DNA of 64,000 nucleotides from Nocardia concava NBRC 100430 (GCF_000308815.1 NZ_BAFX01000074.1:186001-250000); one strand, 5' to 3'; positions 51,458 through 61,528 are shown, counted from the stretch's first letter. Program-made: numbers and translations. Notes: a model not told the origin generated them from the sequence alone.

Positions 51458-54400
51458 TGCACATTCACCGGGCCGAACGGGCGGACACGCTTGCCGACGC
51501 GCTGGCCGAGCTGCTCAGCGATCCGCTCGGTGATCCGTTCACCCCGGAAGTGGTCGCGGTTCCCGCCAAGGGAATCGAGCGCTGGCTGACCCAGCGACTG
51601 GCGACCGTACTCGGTTGCGGGGGTGCGGCCGGAAGTGTCACCGGGGTTGACGGCATTTCGGCCAATATCGATTTCGCGGACCCGGCCGCCTTGGTGGCGA
51701 CGGTGCTCGCGGAGGCGACCGGTGTGGATCCCGAACAGGATCCGTGGTCGCCGGAGCGCTTGGTGTGGACGCTGCTGCCGGTGCTCGACGAGGTGCTGTC
51801 CGAGTCGTGGGCGGCGGTGCTGGCACGGCATCTCGGGCACGGGGACGCGGGCGGGTACCGGGTCGGGCGCCGGTACGCCACGGCGGCGCGGATCGCGTCG
51901 CTGTTCGACAGTTATGCCGCGCAGCGTCCGGCGATGATGACCGACTGGGCCGACGGCCGCGATACCGACGGGGCCGGGAATGCGCTGCCGCCGGATCTGC
52001 TGTGGCAGCCGCTGCTGTGGCGGCGGCTGCGCGGGGTGGTGGGGGTGCCGAGTCCGGCCGAGCGGCTGGGCGCGGCGTGTGCGCGGCTGCGGGCGGAGCC
52101 GTCGATCGTGTCGCTGCCGGAACGGATTTCGCTGTTCGGGGTGACACGGCTGACCACCGATCAGCTGGAGGTGCTCTCGGCACTGTCGTCGGGGCGGCAG
52201 GTGCACCTGTGGCTGGTGCATCCCAGTCCGGCGCTGTGGACCAAGCTGGCCGATGCCGAGGTGATCCCGAATTCCGGTGTGCGGGTGCGGCATCCGCTGC
52301 TGGCGGCGCTGGGGCGGGATGTGCGGGAGCTGCAGCAGCGGCTGTCGGGCTACGACCACATCGATACCTATCATCCGCGGCCGGAGGCGGTGGGGCCGCG
52401 GACACTGCTGTCGGAGCTGCAGGCGGCGGTGCGGCAGGACCGGTGGTCGCTCATGCCGGAGCCGAGCCTGGCCGACGGGACGATCGCGGTGCACTCGTGT
52501 CATGGGCCGTCGCGGCAGGTCGAGGTGCTGCGGGATGCCTTGCTCGGAATCTTCAGCGCCGACCCGACGCTGGAGCCGCGCGACGTCATCGTCATGTGCC
52601 CGGATGTCGAGAGCTACGCGCCGCTGGTGCGGGCGGCGTTCGGGCAGTGGTCCCTGGACGGGGCCGAGCCGGGGCATCCGGCGCACGGGTTGCGGGTGCG
52701 GCTGGCCGACCGGGCGCAGCGGGCGGTGAATCCGCTGCTGGATGTGGTCGGGACACTGCTGGAGTTGGCCGACGGCCGCGTCACTGTGACGGAGGCGCTG
52801 GATCTGTGTGCGGCGGAACCGGTTCGGCTGCGCTGCGGATTCGACGACGACGATATCGAGCGGCTGCGGGAATGGGCCACCGAGACCGGCGCGCGGTGGG
52901 GGATCGGGCAGCGGCAGCGGCAGGCGTTCGGGCTGGGGGACTTCGCGCAGAACACCTTGAACGCGGCGGTGGATCGCATTCTGCTGGGGGTGGCGGCGGG
53001 CGAATCCAGCGAGGACTGGCTGGATCTGGTGCTGCCGCTCGATGACGTGGACAGCAATGACATCGATCTGTCGGGGCGGTTCGCGGAATTCGTGGACCGG
53101 CTGGCGGTGTGCCTGCGGGATCTGCGCGGGTCCACGCTGGAGGAACCGGCCGGGTCGGCGCGGCCGGCGGCGGAGTGGGCGGCGGTGCTCGGGCGGGCGC
53201 TGGATCTGCTGACCGAGGTGCCGGTGACGCAGGGGTGGATGGCGGTGCAGGCACGCCGGGAGCTGGCCACGGCGCTGGAGCCCGCAGGGCGGATTCCGTT
53301 GCGGCTCAGTGATATCGGGGCCTTGTTGACGGCGCGGCTGGCTGGGCGGCCGTCGCGGGCCAACTTCCGGACCGGGGAGCTGACGGTGTGCACCATGGTG
53401 CCGATGCGGTCGGTACCGCATCGGGTGGTGGTGCTGCTCGGACTCGATGACGAAGTGTTCCCGCGTACGGGTGGTGTGGACGGTGACGATGCGCTGGCGC
53501 GGCATCGGCTGCCCGGGGATCGGGATCCGCGCAGTGAGGATCGGCAGTTGCTGCTGGACGCGATCATGGCGGCCGGGGAGCGACTGGTGTTGCTGCACAC
53601 CGGATCCGATCCGGTGTCGGGTGCGCATCGGCCGCCCGCGATCCCGCTGGCCGAACTGCTCGACACCGTGCGCGCGCACGTCGGGGCGGCCGCCATGGAT
53701 CGGGTGGTGACGCGACACCCGTTGCAGCCCTTCGATCGTCGCAATTTCCGGGTCGAGGAGCCGTTCAGTTTCGACACCGTCGCGCTGGCGGGTGCGCAGG
53801 CCGCGGGGCGTGCGCCGACGCCGCGGCCGCTGTTCCTGCCGACACCGCTGCCGGAGGTCGAACGCGGTGATGTGGAGCTCGCGGATCTGGTGTCCTTCGC
53901 CGAGCATCCGGTGCGGGCATTCCTGTGGCAGCGCTTGGGGATTCGCGTGCCCGAGGAAGAGGAGGAGATCGCCGATCGCCTCCCCATTGAGCTCGACGGG
54001 CTCACCAAATGGAATATGGGCGAGCGCATGCTGAGCGCGCGGCTCACCGGCGTCGACCCGAATGTGTTGCGGGCCGCGGAATGGCGGCGCGGCACGCTGC
54101 CGCCGTTCAGCCTGGGCGCGGCCGTGCTCGACGAGGTGGAGGGGACCGTCGACCAGCTGGTCCGCGTCGCCCGGCCGCTGCACGAAATCCCTTCCCGCAC
54201 CATCGATATCGCCGTCGACCTGGGTGAGGGCCGCCGCCTCACCGGCACCGTCCCCGACGTCCACGACGACGCCCTGCTGCGCACCACCTACTCGCGCCTC
54301 GCGCCCAAACATCGCATGGCCGCCTGGATCCGGCTGCTCGCCCTGGCCGCGACCGGCACCCACCAGAGCTGGCGCGCCCTCACCATCGGGCGCGGCAAAC

Positions 54401-54795
54401 ACAACCGCCCCGCCTGGCAATCCACCCTCACCGCCCCGCCCGCGGCCCTGTCCCGCGGCATCCTGCGCGAACTGGTCGCCATCCGCGACGAGGGCCTCAC
54501 CGAACCACTTCCCATCGCCCCCGCCGCCTCCGCCGTCTACGCCGAACGCCGCCTCGCCGGCGGCACCCCCGACGACGCCCTGCTGGCCGCCGAACAGGAA
54601 TTCGACGGCCGCTTCGGCGAGAACACCGACCGCTACCTCCGCCACATCCTCGGCCCCAATCCCCGCTTCCACCAGCTCACCGAAGCCGCCGCCCCCGCCC
54701 TGCCGGGCATCGAATCCGAACCGACCCGTTTCGGCGAACTGGCGCGCCGCCTGTGGAATCCGTTGCTCACCAACGAGAATCAAGGCCAACCGTGA
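51457..54795 (+). CDS. recC: Exodeoxyribonuclease V subunit gamma (RecC)
   Basis: Protein of 1112 residues, the size of full-length RecC. RecC is the scaffold of RecBCD that splits the DNA duplex and recognises Chi; it has an inactive helicase-nuclease fold. Seen: the opening IHRAERADTLADALAELLSDPLGD, RISLFGVTRLTTDQLEVLSA, EVLRDALLGIFSADPTLEPR, VVLLGLDDEVFPRTGG and the C-terminal RLGIRVPEEEEEIADRLPIE region. Transcription is probably leaderless from GTG. Its stop codon overlaps a possible 40-codon frame leading to recB. Confidence 0.95.
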   Translation: MHIHRAERADTLADALAELLSDPLGDPFTPEVVAVPAKGIERWLTQRLATVLGCGGAAGSVTGVDGISANIDFADPAALVATVLAEATGVDPEQDPWSPERLVWTLLPVLDEVLSESWAAVLARHLGHGDAGGYRVGRRYATAARIASLFDSYAAQRPAMMTDWADGRDTDGAGNALPPDLLWQPLLWRRLRGVVGVPSPAERLGAACARLRAEPSIVSLPERISLFGVTRLTTDQLEVLSALSSGRQVHLWLVHPSPALWTKLADAEVIPNSGVRVRHPLLAALGRDVRELQQRLSGYDHIDTYHPRPEAVGPRTLLSELQAAVRQDRWSLMPEPSLADGTIAVHSCHGPSRQVEVLRDALLGIFSADPTLEPRDVIVMCPDVESYAPLVRAAFGQWSLDGAEPGHPAHGLRVRLADRAQRAVNPLLDVVGTLLELADGRVTVTEALDLCAAEPVRLRCGFDDDDIERLREWATETGARWGIGQRQRQAFGLGDFAQNTLNAAVDRILLGVAAGESSEDWLDLVLPLDDVDSNDIDLSGRFAEFVDRLAVCLRDLRGSTLEEPAGSARPAAEWAAVLGRALDLLTEVPVTQGWMAVQARRELATALEPAGRIPLRLSDIGALLTARLAGRPSRANFRTGELTVCTMVPMRSVPHRVVVLLGLDDEVFPRTGGVDGDDALARHRLPGDRDPRSEDRQLLLDAIMAAGERLVLLHTGSDPVSGAHRPPAIPLAELLDTVRAHVGAAAMDRVVTRHPLQPFDRRNFRVEEPFSFDTVALAGAQAAGRAPTPRPLFLPTPLPEVERGDVELADLVSFAEHPVRAFLWQRLGIRVPEEEEEIADRLPIELDGLTKWNMGERMLSARLTGVDPNVLRAAEWRRGTLPPFSLGAAVLDEVEGTVDQLVRVARPLHEIPSRTIDIAVDLGEGRRLTGTVPDVHDDALLRTTYSRLAPKHRMAAWIRLLALAATGTHQSWRALTIGRGKHNRPAWQSTLTAPPAALSRGILRELVAIRDEGLTEPLPIAPAASAVYAERRLAGGTPDDALLAAEQEFDGRFGENTDRYLRHILGPNPRFHQLTEAAAPALPGIESEPTRFGELARRLWNPLLTNENQGQP

Positions 54796-54917
54796 CCGCC
54801 CCGAGGAGGAACCCCCTGTCCGGCACCCCGTCCCGTCATTCCGGCCTGTCGACGGCCGGAATCCGCCCGCGTGGATTCCGGCCGCGCCGGGACGACCAGG
54901 GGAGCCCCGCGTGACCG
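54791..54917. repeat. Palindromic REP-like element flanked by 8-bp direct repeats
   Basis: CGTGACCG occurs at 54791-54798 (recC stop) and 54910-54917 (recB start). Between them ATTCCGGCC (54838-54846), GGCCGGAATCC (54854-54864) and GGATTCCGGCC (54873-54883) alternate in orientation, giving two mutually exclusive hairpins of 9 and 11 bp. The arms match the terminator at 47212-47241. The 8-bp repeats look like a target-site duplication of a small mobile palindromic element. A 40-codon frame (GTG 54792 to TGA 54914) spans it and links recC and recB through GTGA overlaps. Confidence 0.6.
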
Positions 54918-57900
54918 ACGACCTGTTCTCCCTCACCGACCCGGACCTGGCCCCGCGCCCGGCCACCCGCGGCCGCCGACGCACCGACGGCTCGGCGGGC
55001 GAGGCTCGACGCCATCGCGAGGCCGCCCCGACCCAGCCCGAAGTGCCCGACCTGTTCGCGCTCTCGTCCGAGTCCGAGCCGCGGCCGGGGCCTGCCGCCG
55101 CCGATGACACGTCGACGGGCCAGACGTTGTGGGATGCGCCTCGCGCGGCCGGAGATTCGGCCGACCAGGCGGAAACCACTGCGCCGGAGCCGGATCCGGC
55201 GGCCACTGACCCCGACCCGGCTCCGGCGGACGGGATTTTCGCGGCCGGGCACGATGCCCACGCCCCGGCCGCCACGGCCGTCGGCGACGGGCTCTGGGAC
55301 GCGGAGCCGAGTGGCCTCATGCCGGGCGCGGCTGCTGTGCCGGACGGTGCACCGGGTGGTCGATCCAGTGCGACCAGCGGCGGATCTGATGTGGCGCCGG
55401 GGAATTCGGAGTCGCGGTTCGAGTTGACCGGGGTATTGCCGCAGGGGACGACCGTGCTCGAGGCGAGTGCGGGGACGGGGAAGACGTACGCCATTGTGGG
55501 GTTGGCGGTGCGGTTCGTGGCCGAGATGGGGGTGGATGTCTCGGAGTTGCTGCTGGTGACGTTCAGCCGGGCGGCCACGCAGGAGTTGCGGGAGCGGACT
55601 CGGGATCGGTTCGTCGGGGTGGCGACGGCGTTGGCGGATCCGGAGCGGGCGCTGGCTTCGGGGGATGAGCTGATTCGGCATCTGGCGCAAGGGAATCCGG
55701 GGGAGATCGCGGCGCGGCGGGAGCGGTTGCTGGCGGCGCTGTCGGATTTCGATGCGGGGACGATCGCGACGACGCACAGCTTTTGTCAGCGGATGCTCGA
55801 TGAGCTGGGGCTGGCGGGGGAGCAGGATCCGGGGGTGCGGCTGGTCGAGGGGATCGAGGATGTCGTCTCTACGGTGGCCGATGATCTGTATCTGAGCCGG
55901 TATGCGCGCGGGGGTGCGCCGTTCGGGCCCGCGGATGCGCAGCGGCTGGCCGCGGCGGCGGTGGGGGATCCGCATGCCAAGCTGCTGCCGGAGCCGGAGG
56001 GCGAGGACGATCCGGCGGCGGAGCGGGTCGGGTTCGCGGAGGCCGTGCGGGTGGAAACGGCTCGGCGGAAACGGCTTTCGGGATTGCGGGACTTCGACGA
56101 TCTGCTGGTGCTGTTGCACGAGGTGCTGGCCGATCCGGAACACGGGCCGCGGGCGTGCCAGCGGATTCGGGACCGTTACAAGGTCGCGCTGGTGGACGAG
56201 TTCCAGGACACCGATCCGTTGCAGTGGGATATCTTGCGGCGCGCCTTCCACGGGCATTCGACGCTGGTGCTGGTCGGGGATCCGAAGCAGGCGATCTACG
56301 CCTTCCGGGGTGCGGAGGTGCTGAGCTATCTGGATGCGGTGGCGCATGCCGACAGCAAGCGGGAGCTCACCACCAACCGGCGCAGCGACGCCGGGCTGCT
56401 GACCGCGCTCGAGCATCTGCAGGGCGGGGCGGCATTGGGGCACAAGGAGATCACCGTGCATCGGGTGGCGGCGACGCGGCCCTTCTCGCGGTTGTCCGGG
56501 GCGCCTGAGCGGGTGACGCCGATGCGGTTGCGGTGCCTGCCGCGTAGTGGCGCGGGGCCGCTCAACAAGTCCGGGTATCCGACCGTCGGGCGGCAGCGGG
56601 AGCGGGTCGCCATCGATGTGGCGGCCGATATCGTCGGCCTGCTGGAATCCGGGACGCGCATCAATGCGGGCACGGCCGACGAAAGGCCGATCGGGCCCGG
56701 GGATATCGCGGTGCTGGTGCGCAATCGCAATCAGCTGGAGATGGTGCGCAAGGAGCTGGAAGCCGCCGGTGTCGCGTCCGTGCTGGCCGGTGGCGCAAGC
56801 GTTTTCGGGACACCCGCCGCCACCGAATGGCTGTGGGTGCTGCACGCCTTGGAGCAGCCGCACCGTGGGGATCGGGTGCGATTGGCGGCCGGGACGGCCC
56901 TGCTGGGATTGAGCGCGGAGGAGATCGACGCCGGGGGAGCCGATCTGGTCGGCCGCCTCAGCGCCGAACTGCGTGATTCGGCGCGGCTGTTCGCGCGCGC
57001 GGGTTTCGCGGCGGTCTCCGAAAAGCTGGCCGCCGAAACGAAACTGGCTCCGCGGCTGCTCGCCCTCGAAGGCGGGGAACGTCAGCTCACCGATCTGCGG
57101 CAGATCGCACAGTTGCTCGACGATGCCGCGCTGCGTGAGGGACTCGGCTTGTCCGCGCTGACGCGCTGGCTGGCCGACCGCGTGCGTGACCCCGCTTCCG
57201 GCAGCGTGGCCGACCGCAGCCGCCGTCTGGATCGTGATGCGGCGGCCGTGCAGATCGCCACCGTGCATGCCAGCAAGGGGCTCGAATTCCCGGTCGTGTA
57301 CCTGCCTTTCGCGTGGGACGCGGCCAAGCTGCGCAATCCGCCGACCCTGCTGTTCCATGACGAGCAGGGGCGTCGCGTGCTGGACGTCGGCGGGCCCGAC
57401 GCGCCCGGCTACAGCTCGCGCCGACTGCGCGCGGAGGCCGAGGAGCAGGCCGAGGAACTGCGGCTGCTGTACGTGGCGTTGACCCGTGCGGGTGCGCAGG
57501 TGATCGCCTGGTGGGCGCCGTCCTACGACACCCAGACCGCGCCACTGCACCGCATGCTGCTGGGCCGGGAACCTGGCAGCCCGGCCATTGCCGACAAGGT
57601 GCCGGTGCCCGCGGATTCGGTAGTGCTGGAACGGATTCGGGAGTGGGCGACGACCGCCGAGCCCGGCGTGATCGCCATCGAACCGGTGCGTGAGTTCACC
57701 CGTGCCCGCCTGCCGCACGACGACACCGCCACCGCCGCGGTGCCTTTGGCGGCCGCGCACTTCGACCGGACGCTCGATCATGCGTGGCGGCGCACCTCCT
57801 ACTCGGCGCTGACCGCGGGCGCGCACGACGCGCTGCCCGCCGCCGATCTGCCCGAGGGCGGCGGTGTCTCCGATGAACCGGCCACGCCCTCGGTGCTGGC

Positions 57901-58726
57901 CGATGAGCTCGACGTGTTCGCGGGAGCCATGCCCTCGCTGATGAATTCGCTGCCCTACGGTGCGGAGTTCGGCACCCTCGTGCACGAGGTCCTCGAATAC
58001 GTCGATACCGACGCGCCCGATCTGGCGGCCGAGATCCGGACCCGCTGCCTGCACGCGGTCGGCGAGCAGATGTTCGACGCGGATCCCGACGTGCTGTCGG
58101 GCGCGCTGCTGGCCGTCATGCACACGCCCATCGGGGACGGGACGCTCGCGGACTTCGCGACCCGGGATCGGTTGAGCGAGCTCGATTTCGAACTGCCGCT
58201 CTCCGGCGGTGATACCCCGACTGGTGCGCGAGTCACCGTCCCGCGCATTGCCGATCTGTGGCGTCGCCATGTGCCCGCCGGGGATATCTTCGAGCCGTAC
58301 GCCGATCAGCTGGCGCACCTGGACGACACACCGCTGCGCGGATTCCTCACCGGCAGTATCGATGCCGTGCTGCGCACCACCGGGCCGCGGTTCCTGGTCG
58401 TCGACTACAAGACCAACCGGCTCGGGACCGGCGATCTCACCGTCGCGCACTACACGCGCGAGCGGATGGGCGCGGAGATGATGCGCTCGCATTATCCGTT
58501 GCAGGCGATCCTGTATTCGGTTGCGCTGCACCGGTATCTGCGTTGGCGGCTGCCGGGCTACGACCCGGCGCAGCATCTGGGCGGGATCCGGTACCTGTTC
58601 GTGCGCGGCATGGTCGGGCCCGAAACCCCCGACGGCTGTGGCGTTTTCAACTGGATGCCGCCGGTTGCGCTGATCGTCGAACTGTCCGCCCTGCTCGCCG
58701 GTGATACAGAGGTGGTGGGACGATGA
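54911..58726 (+). CDS. recB: Exodeoxyribonuclease V subunit beta (RecB) with long disordered N-terminus
   Basis: Protein of 1271 residues. The first 170 residues are low-complexity, Ala/Pro/Asp-rich and probably disordered, with recurring DLFSL/DLFAL and LWDA motifs; RecB normally begins near the Walker A motif. The helicase follows: VLEASAGTGKTYAIVGLA (Walker A, residue about 190), VALVDEFQDTDPLQW (Walker B), SKGLEFPVVYLPFAWDAAKL and YVALTRAGAQVIAWWA. The C-terminal nuclease shows LVVDYKTNRLGT (catalytic Asp-Lys). GTG 54911 has AGGGGAG 6 nt upstream. ATGA overlap to recD. Confidence 0.95.
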   Translation: MTDDLFSLTDPDLAPRPATRGRRRTDGSAGEARRHREAAPTQPEVPDLFALSSESEPRPGPAAADDTSTGQTLWDAPRAAGDSADQAETTAPEPDPAATDPDPAPADGIFAAGHDAHAPAATAVGDGLWDAEPSGLMPGAAAVPDGAPGGRSSATSGGSDVAPGNSESRFELTGVLPQGTTVLEASAGTGKTYAIVGLAVRFVAEMGVDVSELLLVTFSRAATQELRERTRDRFVGVATALADPERALASGDELIRHLAQGNPGEIAARRERLLAALSDFDAGTIATTHSFCQRMLDELGLAGEQDPGVRLVEGIEDVVSTVADDLYLSRYARGGAPFGPADAQRLAAAAVGDPHAKLLPEPEGEDDPAAERVGFAEAVRVETARRKRLSGLRDFDDLLVLLHEVLADPEHGPRACQRIRDRYKVALVDEFQDTDPLQWDILRRAFHGHSTLVLVGDPKQAIYAFRGAEVLSYLDAVAHADSKRELTTNRRSDAGLLTALEHLQGGAALGHKEITVHRVAATRPFSRLSGAPERVTPMRLRCLPRSGAGPLNKSGYPTVGRQRERVAIDVAADIVGLLESGTRINAGTADERPIGPGDIAVLVRNRNQLEMVRKELEAAGVASVLAGGASVFGTPAATEWLWVLHALEQPHRGDRVRLAAGTALLGLSAEEIDAGGADLVGRLSAELRDSARLFARAGFAAVSEKLAAETKLAPRLLALEGGERQLTDLRQIAQLLDDAALREGLGLSALTRWLADRVRDPASGSVADRSRRLDRDAAAVQIATVHASKGLEFPVVYLPFAWDAAKLRNPPTLLFHDEQGRRVLDVGGPDAPGYSSRRLRAEAEEQAEELRLLYVALTRAGAQVIAWWAPSYDTQTAPLHRMLLGREPGSPAIADKVPVPADSVVLERIREWATTAEPGVIAIEPVREFTRARLPHDDTATAAVPLAAAHFDRTLDHAWRRTSYSALTAGAHDALPAADLPEGGGVSDEPATPSVLADELDVFAGAMPSLMNSLPYGAEFGTLVHEVLEYVDTDAPDLAAEIRTRCLHAVGEQMFDADPDVLSGALLAVMHTPIGDGTLADFATRDRLSELDFELPLSGGDTPTGARVTVPRIADLWRRHVPAGDIFEPYADQLAHLDDTPLRGFLTGSIDAVLRTTGPRFLVVDYKTNRLGTGDLTVAHYTRERMGAEMMRSHYPLQAILYSVALHRYLRWRLPGYDPAQHLGGIRYLFVRGMVGPETPDGCGVFNWMPPVALIVELSALLAGDTEVVGR

Positions 58727-60612
58727 CCTCGATTCAGCTCGCGCAGCGCGGAACCGGGCTGCTGCAGGTGTTCAACAACGCCGGTGTGCTGTCGGCGGCC
58801 GATGTGCATGTGGCGCTGCGGCTCTCGCGACTCGGCGGGGAGCGGTCGGAGGCGGCCGTGTTCGCGACCGCGCTGGCGGTGCGCGCCGTACGATCCGGGT
58901 CGGTGTGCCTGGAAGTGCGGCGCATGCACGAGATCGGCGTGGACGCCGAGGGCACCGAGGAATCGGCCATCGACCCGGCGACGCTGCCGTGGCCGGACGT
59001 CGAATCCGTCATCGCCGCACTGCGGGTCAGCCCGCTGGTCACCGGCAGCCCCGCCGGGCCGCTGCGACCGCTGCGACTCATCGACCCGCCCGGCTCCGAC
59101 GCCGGGCCGCTGCTCTACCTCGACCGGTACTACCGGCAGGAGGAGACCATCCGCCGGGTCCTCACCGAGCGGGCCGCATCGCATCCGATGGTGGACGCGG
59201 AACTGGTTCGGCGCGAACTGGATCGGCTCTTCCCGGACCAGACCGGACCCGGCGAACCGCCTGACCGGCAGCGGCTGGCGGCCGCGCTGGCCGCCACCCA
59301 GTGGACGACCGTGGTCGCCGGTGGCCCCGGCACCGGCAAGACCCACACCATCGCCCGTGTGCTGGCGCTGCTGGTCGCGCATCAGCAGGCCGTGCCCGGC
59401 GCGCCCGCGCTGCGCATCGCCCTCGCCGCGCCCACCGGCAAGGCCGCGGCGCGCATGCAGGAGTCGGTGCGCGAACAGGCCGGTGACATCGGCCTGCCCG
59501 AGCTCACCGCCGCCACCCTGCACCGCCTGCTCGGCTGGCAGCGCGGCGGGGCTGGGCGTTTCAAGCACAACGAATTCAACCGCCTGCCCTACGACGTCAT
59601 CGTGGTCGACGAAACCTCCATGGTGTCGCTGACCATGATGAGCCGCCTGCTGCCCGCCGTCCGCCCCGACGCCCGCCTCGTCCTGGTCGGCGACCCCGAC
59701 CAGCTCGCCTCCGTCGACGCGGGCGCCGTCCTCGCCGACCTGGTGGCGGGACCGGTTCCCGGACAAGCGAATCCGGCCCTGGACGCCGTGCTGGGCGGCG
59801 AGCTGCGCGACACCGCCGCCCACCCGGATGCCCTGTCGAGCCGCGAACGAGAACGCCTCCGCGGCGGCATCGTCCGCCTCACCCGCGGCCGCCGCTTCGG
59901 CGGCCGCATCGCCGAACTGGCCGTCGCCATCCGCGCCGGCGACGCCGATACGGCCTTGTCGCTGCTGGCCGACGGCGGCCACGAACTGTCCCTGTACGCC
60001 CCCGACGACATCACCGAGGTCCGCGCCGACGTCCTGCGCGCCTCCCGCGAAGCCACCGACGCCGCCCTCGCAGGCAACGCGACGGCGGCGTTGACCGCCC
60101 TCGAATCCCACCGCCTCCTCTGCGCCCACCGCCAGGGCCCCTACGGCGTCGAACGCTGGGACCGCCTCGCCGCCGGCTGGGTCACCGCGGCAGGCATCAC
60201 CGCCGATCCCGGTGCAGGCCACTGGTATCCGGGCCAACCGTTGCTGGTAACCGCCAACGACCACGAGGCCCGCATCTACAACGGCGACACCGGCGTCATA
60301 GTCCGCATGCCCGACGGCACCCTCCGCGCCGCCCTCCAACGAGGCACCGACCCCTACCTAGTCCACCCCACCCAATTCCCCGGCGTAACAACCGTCTACG
60401 CCATGACCATCCACCGCAGCCAGGGCAGCCAATACGACACAGTCTCGGTAATCCTCCCCGGCCCCGAATCCACATTGCTCACCCGTGAGCTCCTCTACAC
60501 AGCCATCACCCGCGCCCGCCGCCACGTCCGAATCCTGGGCACCCCCGACTCCATCCACTCCGCCATCTCCCGCCGAGTCCTCCGAGCCAGCGGCCTCCGC
60601 AACCCCGACTGA
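58723..60612 (+). CDS. recD: Exodeoxyribonuclease V subunit alpha (RecD)
   Basis: Protein of 629 residues, the 5'-3' helicase of RecBCD. Seen: the N-terminal RecD domain, Walker A in VAGGPGTGKTHTIARVLALL (about residue 200), ALAAPTGKAAARMQESVREQ, the Walker B region VIVVDETSMVSLTMMSRLLP and the C-terminal TVYAMTIHRSQGSQYDTVSV and LLYTAITRARRHVRILG motifs. The start overlaps the recB stop (ATGA), so all three subunits come from one transcript. Confidence 0.95.
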   Translation: MTSIQLAQRGTGLLQVFNNAGVLSAADVHVALRLSRLGGERSEAAVFATALAVRAVRSGSVCLEVRRMHEIGVDAEGTEESAIDPATLPWPDVESVIAALRVSPLVTGSPAGPLRPLRLIDPPGSDAGPLLYLDRYYRQEETIRRVLTERAASHPMVDAELVRRELDRLFPDQTGPGEPPDRQRLAAALAATQWTTVVAGGPGTGKTHTIARVLALLVAHQQAVPGAPALRIALAAPTGKAAARMQESVREQAGDIGLPELTAATLHRLLGWQRGGAGRFKHNEFNRLPYDVIVVDETSMVSLTMMSRLLPAVRPDARLVLVGDPDQLASVDAGAVLADLVAGPVPGQANPALDAVLGGELRDTAAHPDALSSRERERLRGGIVRLTRGRRFGGRIAELAVAIRAGDADTALSLLADGGHELSLYAPDDITEVRADVLRASREATDAALAGNATAALTALESHRLLCAHRQGPYGVERWDRLAAGWVTAAGITADPGAGHWYPGQPLLVTANDHEARIYNGDTGVIVRMPDGTLRAALQRGTDPYLVHPTQFPGVTTVYAMTIHRSQGSQYDTVSVILPGPESTLLTRELLYTAITRARRHVRILGTPDSIHSAISRRVLRASGLRNPD

Positions 60613-60705
60613 GCTCGATGAACATGCATTCACGCAGGCAAACGTCGAGAAGACACCTCCACCAGTGCATTCTCGTGCGATAGAAGGCGCGCTTAGGGTG
60701 GGTGG

Positions 60706-61506
60706 ATGGAAAGGGATGTGCGGCAACGTCATTCTTCGTCGTTCGGTACAGCGGCGGCGGCCTATGCGGAGCACCGACCCGATTACGCACCGGCCGCGGC
60801 GCGCTGGGCGCTGGCGTCGGCGCCCGGTCCACGCGTGCTCGACCTCGGCGCTGGGACGGGCAAGCTCACCGGCACACTGATTGCGTTGGGCGTCGATGTC
60901 ATCGCCGTCGAGCCGGATCCCGCAATGCTGGCCGAATTGCGCCGCGCGTTACCGGCGATTCGCAGTCTTTCGGGCAGCGCCGAGTCGATACCGCTGCCGG
61001 ACGCGTCGGTCGACGCTGTGCTGGCCGGAAATGCCCTGCACTGGTTCAACATGGCCATCGCGGGACCGGAGATTGCGCGGGTTCTCGCACCCGGCGGCGT
61101 CCTGGCAGGCTTGTGGAACGTGCTGGACAACCGGATCGACTGGGTTTCCGGGCTCGAACGTGTCAGCGGCCGGGCGGCCATCGGACCCCGGGACACACTC
61201 AGCAGCTGGCGCACCGCGACAGCTGGGATGCACCTACCCGGCTCGGGTGCTGTTGCCCGGTTCGGCACGCCAGAACAGGCCGAGTTCACCCACTCACAGC
61301 GTCGCACCGCGGACTCCCTCGTTGCGACAATTGCCACGCGCGCAGGCATATTGGTCATGCCCGAGCAGGAACGACAGGCCGCGCTCAGCCGCATCCGCGA
61401 GTTTCTCGCAACCAGACCAGAAATCTCCAGTGGCGAATTCTCACTCCCGATGCTGACCGGCGTGCTGCGCACCCGTCGGCTGTCGGGACGCGTTTCCGGC
61501 GACTGA
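60706..61506 (+). CDS. Class I SAM-dependent methyltransferase
   Basis: Protein of 266 residues. SAM-binding motif I is VLDLGAGTGKLTGTLIALGV, post-I VIAVEPDPAMLAELRRALP and motif II/III region AVLAGNALHWFNMAIAGPEI followed by LAPGGVLAGLWNVLDN. It looks like the UbiE/MenG-type fold acting on a small molecule or lipid; substrate unknown. A TAGGGT box ends 6 nt before the ATG, so the mRNA could be leaderless. Confidence 0.88.
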   Translation: MERDVRQRHSSSFGTAAAAYAEHRPDYAPAAARWALASAPGPRVLDLGAGTGKLTGTLIALGVDVIAVEPDPAMLAELRRALPAIRSLSGSAESIPLPDASVDAVLAGNALHWFNMAIAGPEIARVLAPGGVLAGLWNVLDNRIDWVSGLERVSGRAAIGPRDTLSSWRTATAGMHLPGSGAVARFGTPEQAEFTHSQRRTADSLVATIATRAGILVMPEQERQAALSRIREFLATRPEISSGEFSLPMLTGVLRTRRLSGRVSGD

Positions 61507-61528
61507 TTCGATCAATCGCTACGAGGCC

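Noticed and set aside
51394..55578. 1394-codon minus-strand open frame opposite recC and the recB start
   Set aside because: Repetitive Arg/Pro/His composition, no motif; recC on the plus strand has clear family sequence.
54836..58576. 1246-codon minus-strand open frame opposite recB
   Set aside because: Antisense shadow; recB motifs are on the plus strand.
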